Shown: piece after piece, positions 56,530-64,000 of the stretch
Numbering within the stretch: position 1 is the stretch's first letter
Layout of the letters: the number at the start of each line of letters is the position of its first letter
Origin: a virus
DNA length: 64,000 bases
IMG/VR virus record: IMGVR_UViG_3300049729_000226
Span: 1-64,000 of that record
Strand: one strand, 5' to 3'
The notes under the pieces: generated by a model
Told to the model about the DNA's origin: nothing
Databases searched by the model: none
What the model saw: only the letters and a program-made list of their open reading frames with translations
Translations under genes and position numbers: made by a program

Positions 56530-58827
56530 ATGCCTGAATTCTTCACAACCTATCCTGTCGGTTCACTTGAGACAACTCAGGCGCAGGACGAATTTCAGCT
56601 ATTTACAGCAAGAGTCATGTCAGTTGACCACGAGAGGATCACGTGTTCTCTCAAGGATGAACGCAACGGAGCAGTCTACCAGGAAGTGAACATCTTTCCG
56701 GCGAACTCATCCTCGACGACATCAACAGACGTGAATCTCCCTGAAATTGGAACCAAGTGCATGTGTGCAAACATCACATACACCAAGGGAGTGGTCAGAA
56801 TTGCTATCATCGCCTATGTGGTTTCTGACACCCTGCAGGGAGTGAATGCTGTTGCTACGAGAGGTCCTCAAGAGGTCCCTGGATACTCCACCAGGACTCG
56901 TTCTCTCTATCGCAAAGCCTATCCTGGCCAGAAGACGGTCAACACGAGTGGCGGATATACCGAGAAAACTGATGGAGGCTGGGACAAAACCACTGCAGAT
57001 CTGAGCAGGGACAAGTTAGACCCACACAGTCGAACTTGGTCACAATCGACGTCAGCCCTTGTGAGATACACTGACAGTGGCCTTCACGTGGCTGGTCCGG
57101 TGAGTCGCCCAGGCGCGGCAACGGTGTCTCCTCGCATTCTCCCAGATGGATCGTCGGAGAACATCGTCTATCTCCAACCAAACAGCAAACTCGCCAGCCG
57201 ATACACGAGTGGATCTCAGGATATCACTCCCTTGGTGGAAGCTCGTGAGATGGTTCAGGAGTTCGCTCTAGACTATCCGGTTCCCATCGAGGTTCTCAAC
57301 ACGAGCCTCATGGACCAGATTCTGGGGACTACTGCCAATCTCTGGGAAAGAACCAAGATTGTTCAGAAGGGCAATGTATCCAATGATGACCAGGCAATCG
57401 CAATCAGTCAGACATGGGATCATCCAACTGATGTGAATGCTAAACCTGTCGGCCCAACTACGAGTGATGGTCCAACTCCTCGTCGTCGTGGATACATTAT
57501 GGAGAGGGTGGCAGGTACACTGGTTGGTTACAACCAGTTCGACAAAGCCAACTATGGACAGGTTCTCAAACCATATCTCTTCAAGGATAGATTCTCGAAT
57601 GATGTAGCCTCCGGATACAACGTGGTTGCAGCCAGCAACGATCACTCCGAGACCCGGCTCGCGGCCTCAGCCCTTGCTGTTCGCTTTCCTCATGAGTACA
57701 ACACTACTCGTTGGGATGTAACCAAAGAAGGATCGATGAGTTTCGAGATCGGATCTACCATCCCCAAGGAGAATATCCTCTACGACGGTGGATCCTACGA
57801 GAATCCTCTTGGTGCAGGTCGTTCAGTCGAAGGTCACCTAGTTGGAAGTTTGAAGATGGTCGTGGGGAAGAACCGTGATCAGGAAGACTCCATCGATCTG
57901 ACAGCCCTGGGCCAGACAGTCTTTCGGTTTGGTGCTGATGACACTTCACTTCCCAATGTTCGTCGGACAGTCTTCACTCAGAATCGCGGTCAGAACGACG
58001 CTTCTCTTGCTCGTACACTTCAGTACTGGACTCATCCGAAGACAGGACTTGGAGACGCTGGGAGTCTGACCAACAAGACTGCGATGGAGAATGTCTCGCT
58101 TCGGGCGGCCATGGATGGCGGCACCATCATCAGATTTGGAGCCAGAAATCCTGGAGTTTTGCGCAAGCATTTGATGAACGGATACAGTGATGGTCCTGGA
58201 ATTCACGAAGTGGCTCCTGGGGATCCATCACGCCAGGATAGCAAGACGAGCGGTCGTCCTACCTATGGATCCGGAGACACAAAGTACTCCTTCCATGATC
58301 TAACTCAGGCCGGTGCTCCCATCGTCAAGATGCTCCCCTACAACTGGAGTGGTTCTCCTATTTCCACGAGCATGGATCGTCATGGCCTTTCAATCGACTT
58401 TCACACCGTTCGTGATGTTCTATTGAGAATAGGAGCCAACCCCGACACCAATCAATCTCTGCTGATGGATCTTGCTGGAGGACTGGCAGGCTGGTTTGGC
58501 AAGGATAATCAAGGTCGTTCAGTGACAGCCACCTTGGATGGTGGGGCTGAATTGGTAATCGGACCTAACAATCAGCAGAAGGGTCTCCGGATGGAGATAA
58601 CTGGTGACGTGGATTGGACGATAAAGGGGAACTTCCACATGCTGGTGACTGGCGATACAGTATGGGAATCCACTACACATCGCCATAATGTCAAGACTGA
58701 TTATATCATCGCTGCCCAGAACATTACGGAGAAGGCTATGGTGAGGCATACTACTGAATCTGTGGATGTTATCCACAACCAGGGTCTTTATCAGAGTGAT
58801 GAAAACTCTCTGAATCTGATTCCATGA
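56530..58827 (+). CDS. baseplate spike-like protein (gpV/gp5-like)
   Basis: The product is 765 aa behind GGAGATCG. The N-terminus (FQLFTARVMSVDHERITCSLKDERNGAVYQEVNIFP...PEIGTKCMCANITYTKGVVRIAIIAYV) fits an OB-fold. The C-terminal 150 residues, with GADDTSLPNVRRT, SLLMDLAGGLAGWFGKDNQGRSVTATLDGGAELVIGP and KGLRMEITGDVDWTIKGNFHMLVTGDTVWESTTHRH, look like a beta-helical needle. No lysozyme domain is present, so wall cleavage may be left to the SLT protein upstream. Confidence 0.62.
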   Translation: MPEFFTTYPVGSLETTQAQDEFQLFTARVMSVDHERITCSLKDERNGAVYQEVNIFPANSSSTTSTDVNLPEIGTKCMCANITYTKGVVRIAIIAYVVSDTLQGVNAVATRGPQEVPGYSTRTRSLYRKAYPGQKTVNTSGGYTEKTDGGWDKTTADLSRDKLDPHSRTWSQSTSALVRYTDSGLHVAGPVSRPGAATVSPRILPDGSSENIVYLQPNSKLASRYTSGSQDITPLVEAREMVQEFALDYPVPIEVLNTSLMDQILGTTANLWERTKIVQKGNVSNDDQAIAISQTWDHPTDVNAKPVGPTTSDGPTPRRRGYIMERVAGTLVGYNQFDKANYGQVLKPYLFKDRFSNDVASGYNVVAASNDHSETRLAASALAVRFPHEYNTTRWDVTKEGSMSFEIGSTIPKENILYDGGSYENPLGAGRSVEGHLVGSLKMVVGKNRDQEDSIDLTALGQTVFRFGADDTSLPNVRRTVFTQNRGQNDASLARTLQYWTHPKTGLGDAGSLTNKTAMENVSLRAAMDGGTIIRFGARNPGVLRKHLMNGYSDGPGIHEVAPGDPSRQDSKTSGRPTYGSGDTKYSFHDLTQAGAPIVKMLPYNWSGSPISTSMDRHGLSIDFHTVRDVLLRIGANPDTNQSLLMDLAGGLAGWFGKDNQGRSVTATLDGGAELVIGPNNQQKGLRMEITGDVDWTIKGNFHMLVTGDTVWESTTHRHNVKTDYIIAAQNITEKAMVRHTTESVDVIHNQGLYQSDENSLNLIP

Positions 58828-58868
58828 AGAAGTTTCAGGGCAAGCAATTTACCTAGAGGTACTTTAAT

Positions 58869-61800
58869 ATGGGAAGCATCACAAATCCGATTGTTCAAGC
58901 CATCACCACTGCGACAGGGAGACTCTCCAGCCTCGTCAACGCAGGTGCGGCTCTTATCAATTCAGGGCCAGCCGGTAGCATCAATGCAGCAGGCAATCCT
59001 GGTCAAGAGAACTGGTACATCCAAGCCAAGGGAGGAATCAACCGGCTCAATGTTCTCAACAGTCACAAAGTCAACGAATACTACACCAAATCCTTGGAAC
59101 AAGGTCGCCTCCTGGAAAACAGCATTGGGGATTCCATGGTTTGGATTCAGGAGAAGAAGAAACAGCTTGATGCCAGGATACTTCATCTGATGCACATGAC
59201 CACTCTCGGAACGGATGGTCAACTCCCTACTGCTGCTCGGAAACCAAAGTATATCGTCGACTGTATCAAGTTCATGAAGGAAGTTCAGAAAGTGATGGGA
59301 GAAATATCTGGTCTCGTCACTGCTCTAGAGAAGGATCTCACTACTTTGGTGATGATTGAGAAGAACGTCTTGGGAATGATCCAGGCTTGCCTCAATATGT
59401 TGTCGTCTCTGCTGGCAAACATCTGTAACTGGGGTCTTCCTAAACTCCCTTCGATTCCCTTCATCGTCGGAGACACAATGTGGCGCTTCAATGGATTTGG
59501 AACTGCTTTGAACCAGTTGATGGCCAAACCTAACCTCTCCTTCAACTTCTCGTTCTCTCAGTGCAATATTACTCCTGCAAATTTGAACATTTTCAGCAAC
59601 ATTCCGACCAGCATTGCCACGGCCATTCCAAGCTCAGCTATTGGAGCCACTCCGGTCTATATTCCTCCTCTAGACGGTTTGGTTCTCCTGCCCACAGTTC
59701 CAGCCTCTGATCCGGTTTTGTCAACTGTCACGGATACTCCCATATTCAACTCAACATTCGATCCGTTCAATCAGATGCTGGGGAGCGTACCAGATCCTGT
59801 CACTATTGTCAGCAATTACTTGATGCCACCAGATGTTTATCAGAAAAACATCGTGAGTATTGCCCCGGCTCTCAGATCCTTGGTTCTTCCAGTGGGAGTT
59901 GCTCCCACATTGGCAGACATGAACGCTTTGAAGATGGCTCTTAGGCTCAATGTCAATCTGGATTCTTTGGTAGACAGTAACTTTGATCCCTACCTGACAT
60001 CAGCATGGCTCTATGAGCTCAATCTCAATCGACAGGTGATGACTCAAGGACGCGGTGGTCAGTGGATTGCCAACTACCAGGCTATCTACGATCAGTATAT
60101 CCAGCCTTCAGTTGACATTCTGACAAGCACGCCAATTCCTTGGAACAATTTGAACGCACTTGGAATCAACGATCTTCCCACGATTCCTTTGATTCCAATT
60201 TTGAAGGCTGATTCAACTCGTAACCTAGCTTGGAAATTGTCGTATGTCGAGGCAGCCATCCTTGGCTATCCCAGGACTACCACGTTTGAACAGGGTCAGG
60301 ATTCCACATACGTGTCTTCGTTCACCGGCTCAGACCTCGATTACAAGTCAACTCCAGTCGATATGACAGTGGTTTCTACCTACACTCTTGGTGTTGGGAC
60401 AGCGGACTATCCAGTCGTAATCTCATATCCGACCAGCATGAACAACGCGCTGATGGATGTGGTGTCGACAGCTGCTACTAGCATCGCAAACAGTCCGTCA
60501 TGGCAGTCTTCACATCCCCAGTTCCGATACATCTATAACCAGTTCGCCCAGGCGGCACTGGTAGACAGGTATTCTCAGTTCTGGAGGGAATTCCGTTCAA
60601 ACTTGTCTATGTTCTTAACTCAGAATATCGGTCTTATTCAGGAGGTCGTGAGTTATCCGGCGGCTCTCGATTCAGCCATTGATCCTTTGGGATCCAACAC
60701 GATTTACAACACGATGGAAGCCGACTTTCTGTCGAAGAATCAGAACTGGGTGCCAGGTTCCATTCTACTTCCGATTCCAAACGAATTATTTCTTCCTCAA
60801 CTTGACAACACTCCTCCTAGTGACACACCTGGATGGAGTGGTGGACTCTTTGATGCTGCAACGTTCTTGGCACGTCCGGATATTCAATCGCAATCGATTC
60901 CTGTTCAAATGGCAATGCTCCGCACCAACCAGAGCTATGCAAGTCTGATGACCTTCCAGAACAATTTCCAGTCGGCGATTTCAGCAGCAGTGACAGCAGC
61001 AACCGCTATGATCAGCACTGTTCAGAATTCCGGAGCTCACGTTCTGACAACAATCGACGAACTGGTTCCTACTTCAGCAGGACTGGGAGGAGTTCCAGTT
61101 ATTTTTCAGACAGTGGATTACGACAACGGTGGCTTCCTTGAAAATCCAGACACAATAGTCATCAATCAGGGCGGAAGTTATCTCGTCAGCGGAGATCTGG
61201 ATTGGGGATCAACCTCTGCTTTGGCCAATCTTGGCTATATGCTCATGCTCAATGGGTCTACAGTCTTGGGCACTGAGACGTTATCGACTGATTCAACCGA
61301 TCCTCAAACTGAAGTCTTTTCCTTGACCTACAACTTCAACACTGGAGATACTATTCAACTGCTTGCATTTTCAAGTGAAGATGTAGAACTTCAATCAGGA
61401 ACAGACTTAACGATTACGGTCAATACCAGTCCAGATACAACTAACTCCTTGCCAGTTTCGGTTCCTCCCACGGGTACCATGATGCTCACAGCCGAAGTCA
61501 ACCTTGTGGCAGGACAAGCGGTTTCGGTAGACTCAAGTGGTAAAGTTACACCAGTACTTCCCACTCTTGTGGCATTACCTCAAGTTGCCGGAGAATTTTG
61601 TATTCCTTATGTAGACGGTATTGCTCTAGAGTCAGCCACAGCAGGTTCCACAGCTACAGTTGCGAATGCGTATGGTACTACATTTACAGTTTCTGGAGCA
61701 TCCTTTACTGTGGGGGGAATCATCTATGTGGCTCACGATGGATCTATGACTCAAGACTATGCAGGAGAAGTTTTAACTAACTGTGATTGGACTGTTGTAC

Positions 61801-61898
61801 TTGGGAAAGCTCTCACTTCAGACACTTTGCTGTTTCAGCCACATCTACCCTATTCACGGTGGGATGCTGGAACATATTCAAATCCAGTATCGGAATAG
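58869..61898 (+). CDS. large virion protein, 1009 aa
   Basis: It starts behind AGAGGT. The N-terminal 250 residues are helical (LSSLVNAGAALINSG, LEQGRLLENSIGDSMVWIQEKKKQLDARILHLMHMTTLG, LVTALEKDLTTLVMIEKNVLGMIQACLNMLSSLLANIC). The middle is Pro/Asn/Thr-rich beta, and the end (TGTMMLTAEVNLVAGQAVSVDSSGKVTPVL) looks like a surface or fibre-type module. It probably belongs to the baseplate. Not recognised more precisely. Confidence 0.5.
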   Translation: MGSITNPIVQAITTATGRLSSLVNAGAALINSGPAGSINAAGNPGQENWYIQAKGGINRLNVLNSHKVNEYYTKSLEQGRLLENSIGDSMVWIQEKKKQLDARILHLMHMTTLGTDGQLPTAARKPKYIVDCIKFMKEVQKVMGEISGLVTALEKDLTTLVMIEKNVLGMIQACLNMLSSLLANICNWGLPKLPSIPFIVGDTMWRFNGFGTALNQLMAKPNLSFNFSFSQCNITPANLNIFSNIPTSIATAIPSSAIGATPVYIPPLDGLVLLPTVPASDPVLSTVTDTPIFNSTFDPFNQMLGSVPDPVTIVSNYLMPPDVYQKNIVSIAPALRSLVLPVGVAPTLADMNALKMALRLNVNLDSLVDSNFDPYLTSAWLYELNLNRQVMTQGRGGQWIANYQAIYDQYIQPSVDILTSTPIPWNNLNALGINDLPTIPLIPILKADSTRNLAWKLSYVEAAILGYPRTTTFEQGQDSTYVSSFTGSDLDYKSTPVDMTVVSTYTLGVGTADYPVVISYPTSMNNALMDVVSTAATSIANSPSWQSSHPQFRYIYNQFAQAALVDRYSQFWREFRSNLSMFLTQNIGLIQEVVSYPAALDSAIDPLGSNTIYNTMEADFLSKNQNWVPGSILLPIPNELFLPQLDNTPPSDTPGWSGGLFDAATFLARPDIQSQSIPVQMAMLRTNQSYASLMTFQNNFQSAISAAVTAATAMISTVQNSGAHVLTTIDELVPTSAGLGGVPVIFQTVDYDNGGFLENPDTIVINQGGSYLVSGDLDWGSTSALANLGYMLMLNGSTVLGTETLSTDSTDPQTEVFSLTYNFNTGDTIQLLAFSSEDVELQSGTDLTITVNTSPDTTNSLPVSVPPTGTMMLTAEVNLVAGQAVSVDSSGKVTPVLPTLVALPQVAGEFCIPYVDGIALESATAGSTATVANAYGTTFTVSGASFTVGGIIYVAHDGSMTQDYAGEVLTNCDWTVVLGKALTSDTLLFQPHLPYSRWDAGTYSNPVSE

Positions 61899-61904
61899 GA
61901 AGAT

Positions 61905-62309
61905 ATGAGATACGAATTCCAATGTGTTGAATGCAGCACGATTCAAGAAGTTGTCTGTCCGATGTCCAAGGCCAACTTTGACGATCGCGTGTGTCCGAAA
62001 TGCGGAGGGGTTGCCAAACACAAACTTGGAGCACCAGCTGTGCTGACTGCCAATATGACACATCAGACTATTGATGTCGCAGTTGGTAGAGATGCCAATG
62101 CCAGGTGGGACGATATTCATAGAAGACAAGAACTTCGAGAGAAGGTCCGTACGGAATCCAAGACCCAGGGTGTCTCTCTTACTGGACGAAACGAGTTCCA
62201 ACCCCTGTCTGACTTAAAAAAGACGATCCGTACTGATACCAACAAGCAACTACAGACTAAAGGATACGAGAGCCTCTCTGAAGGGGATGCTCGTCTCATA
62301 AAGCGATAG
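61905..62309 (+). CDS. FmdB-like zinc-ribbon protein, 134 aa
   Basis: MRYEFQCVECSTIQEVVCPMSKANFDDRVCPKCGGVAKHKLGAP is the FmdB/CxxC-CxxC regulatory zinc ribbon (Y-E-F-x-C-x-x-C, then CPKCGG). The rest is charged and helical (RWDDIHRRQELREKVRTES) with a polar end. In phage structural blocks such small ribbons may help virion assembly, but no role is established. It is followed by a 107-base gap with a hairpin and then the sheath gene. Confidence 0.7.
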   Translation: MRYEFQCVECSTIQEVVCPMSKANFDDRVCPKCGGVAKHKLGAPAVLTANMTHQTIDVAVGRDANARWDDIHRRQELREKVRTESKTQGVSLTGRNEFQPLSDLKKTIRTDTNKQLQTKGYESLSEGDARLIKR

Positions 62310-62314
62310 TGAAC

Positions 62315-62360
62315 TTCTCTTTTTGATTGTTGAGAAAGGATATCAAAACCAAAAAGAGAA
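62315..62360 (+). terminator. AT-rich inverted repeat before the sheath gene
   Basis: TTCTCTTTTT pairs with AAAAAGAGAA across 26 bases. An inner alternative pairs TTTTGAT with ATCAAAA. The gap 62310-62416 contains no gene. The element could be a bidirectional terminator or, with the following TTTATAGAGA, part of a late promoter. Confidence 0.35.
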
Positions 62361-62416
62361 TTCCTTTGTTCTTTATAGAGACGCTAAGCAACCCGAGTCT
62401 TCAGGGAGAAATCAAA

Positions 62417-64000
62417 ATGGCTCTTTTCGACCAGTACACAAAGCCCGGTGTTTATACAGACGTGAAGATTGTGAATGCGGGCACTCCGCTTTTCGGCACG
62501 GCTCGTGTCCCGGTGCTCATCGGAGAAGGTGTTCAGTCCTTCACGTACTCCGATGTCGAAATTCCTCGCGGGTCTGTGGCGGGTGGCAATGAGTCGGTGG
62601 TTGGCGAGGACATTTCATCTCAAGCCAATGGAATCACCACTGTATTCCAGCTTTCCTACTACCCGGTTGTGACTGGCGACGGAACCGACACAGTTTCCAC
62701 CAATCCTGCTGATATCACGGTCTCGGCCAACGGAATCCAGTGTGCAGTTGCTGCTTTGAACGGCGCTCTTGGCCAGTTCACCTGCTACGAGATCCCTGCC
62801 GGCTCAGATGTGGTGGTCAACTATTCCTTCGATCGCACCGATACACTGATCACCAACGAGAATCTGACCAACCAGATTCCCACCTTCGCTTCCCTGACTC
62901 TCCAGACTCTCGCCCTGTCTCTTTCGGTTCCTGGGGCGACAGGCAATGAAGTGACTTTGGCCTTCACCCTGGCTTCTTCAATGAATGGAGTTGCTGACGT
63001 TGCAGCGGTCACGGTCAATGGCAATGCAGTGAGTGTGGAACTTCGGAACAACGACATTGGCAACACCATTCGCACCGTGGGCAAAGTGGCTTCTCTGCTC
63101 AACAATGTTCTGACTCTGTCGGCAGGGTATATCCTGGTCGCTTCTGCTTCTACCACACCGGCAACTGCTGTCTCAGCCACTCCTTTTGTTGGTGGAACTG
63201 GTCAGAGCACCAACACGACTTTCTCCGTATCTCACCTTCCCATCACCGACGGATCGAACGCTGGAGCCGCAACCACTACTCCTTCCGATGTGACGGTTTT
63301 GGTGAACGGCACAGCAGCTTCAGTCACGGCAGTCAATGGAGCAGCAGGACAGTTCACTCTGGCAACAGGCGTCACCACTGGCCAGACTCTGGAAGTCTCC
63401 TACTACACCAACACCTACCAGAGAACCTTCGACGTCATTCCTTCTCCGAATGTCAGTTCGATCATTGAAGTGGGCCTTGGTCCCGACAGATCTGACTATA
63501 TTCAGGGAATTGACTACGTCCTCAGTGGCAACACCATCTCCTGGGGAGCAGCGGTCACCACAGAACAGGGAGCAGTGATCGGCACAACCGCTCCTTTCAA
63601 CGGTCTCTACATCATCACGACCTTGAAGGACGATCATGCGTATCTTCGTAAGGTAACTGGTGGAATCAGCAACAGCGTCAACCTGAGCTTCACTCTGGCT
63701 GACGTGCCGGTTGATGGATCTGGTCTGGGCAATCCGACCAATGACCCTTCTCTGATCAAGGTGTACGTGGGAACGGATCCGATCGCGGCTTTCACTTCAG
63801 GAGTTGTGACGGTTTCGAGCCTTCGTGGAGATTCGGCGACGGTGGTTCTCAAGAATCCTCCGGCAATCGGATCTTTCGTGTATGCTTCTTACTATCGCTC
63901 TGTGCTGAACGATCACACCCTTTCACTGACGGCCACGAATCCGGCTGCTAGTGGATACATCATCACTGACGAAAACGGCATCGTTGTTCCGACAGCCCAG
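62417..64000 (+). CDS. contractile tail sheath protein, C-terminus cut by window edge
   Basis: ATG 62417 follows GGGAG, and 528 codons stay open to the end. The N-terminus MALFDQYTKPGVYTDVKI and FGTARVPVLIGEG matches the start of sheath proteins (PGVY, then a variable surface domain). A very long beta-rich insertion follows, with repeated modules such as TFSVSHLPITDG...VTVLVNGTAASVTAVNGAAGQFTLATGVTTGQTLEVSYYTNTY. The polymer would form the contractile tube around the tail core. Its large size suggests extra decoration domains on the sheath surface. Confidence 0.72.
   Translation, partial: MALFDQYTKPGVYTDVKIVNAGTPLFGTARVPVLIGEGVQSFTYSDVEIPRGSVAGGNESVVGEDISSQANGITTVFQLSYYPVVTGDGTDTVSTNPADITVSANGIQCAVAALNGALGQFTCYEIPAGSDVVVNYSFDRTDTLITNENLTNQIPTFASLTLQTLALSLSVPGATGNEVTLAFTLASSMNGVADVAAVTVNGNAVSVELRNNDIGNTIRTVGKVASLLNNVLTLSAGYILVASASTTPATAVSATPFVGGTGQSTNTTFSVSHLPITDGSNAGAATTTPSDVTVLVNGTAASVTAVNGAAGQFTLATGVTTGQTLEVSYYTNTYQRTFDVIPSPNVSSIIEVGLGPDRSDYIQGIDYVLSGNTISWGAAVTTEQGAVIGTTAPFNGLYIITTLKDDHAYLRKVTGGISNSVNLSFTLADVPVDGSGLGNPTNDPSLIKVYVGTDPIAAFTSGVVTVSSLRGDSATVVLKNPPAIGSFVYASYYRSVLNDHTLSLTATNPAASGYIITDENGIVVPTAQ

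Noticed and set aside
1-64000. CRISPR array or insertion sequence
   Set aside because: No regularly spaced direct repeats, no transposase motif and no terminal inverted repeats with target duplications were seen; the mobile content is homing endonucleases and an intein.

Overview
The window is part of a large tailed-phage genome with a contractile tail (a myovirus, probably a jumbo phage). The reasons are a nearly complete phage replication and recombination set, fourteen tRNA loci, nine free-standing homing endonuclease genes plus an intein, and a tape measure, baseplate, spike and sheath block at the right. Genes are tightly packed, often with ATGA-type overlaps, and the standard genetic code fits throughout. 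The host cannot be named from sequence. An L,D-transpeptidase, a GH108-type endolysin and exported proteins point to a bacterium with peptidoglycan.

Layout. 1-2.4 kb (minus): partial HNH endonuclease, GH108-like endolysin, a PAPS-reductase-like gene without its ATP-binding half, and micro-ORFs behind a promoter. 2.4-5.9 kb: GIY-YIG endonuclease, a 361-aa unknown, a plus-strand PD-(D/E)XK-like endonuclease and a tRNA cluster (Pro UGG, Pro GGG, Phe GAA, Pro CGG). 5.9-11 kb (minus): small unknowns, peptide deformylase, a CheY-like receiver, HNH and GIY-YIG endonucleases. 11.4-20.7 kb: recombination and replication genes (SbcD/Mre11-like nuclease, dCMP deaminase, half-Rad50 ATPase, RecA/UvsX, RuvC-like resolvase, DnaQ-like exonuclease, ssDNA-binding candidate, HU-like protein), with two plus-strand GIY-YIG genes inserted. 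20.7-30.9 kb: HAD phosphatase, membrane protein, DnaB-like helicase, DinG/XPD-like helicase and unknowns. 31-33.3 kb: a second tRNA array (Glu x2, Ala x3, Asp, Gly x2, Val) that also holds a rearranged tRNA-Asp with its 3' half upstream of its 5' half, and another homing endonuclease. 33.3-36.3 kb: a terminator, a strongly folded non-coding block and a cassette of three exported proteins flanked by a repeated small hairpin. 36.3-42.7 kb: membrane proteins, a MazG-like pyrophosphohydrolase and an intein-split class II (B12-dependent) ribonucleotide reductase.

At 42.7-42.9 kb transcription diverges. The plus-strand half opens with a replication-organiser-like protein and a DnaC-like loader. It continues through tail-assembly genes, tape measure, an SLT-domain baseplate protein, hub, spike, a large virion protein, an FmdB-like zinc ribbon and the start of the tail sheath, which runs off the window.

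Regulation. Six minus-strand intergenic sites share a bipartite element, TAACCGATCCG-N12-GTAGA, with exact spacing, usually starting at the stop codon of the gene upstream. A second promoter-like family (TTGNAC, 17-18 bp, TTATCT around an ACGAGCCGTTAGATT core) lies near the tRNA and homing-endonuclease regions. The most unusual local structures are the permuted tRNA-Asp, the half-length Rad50, the folded RNA block and the hairpins sitting on ribosome-binding sites.
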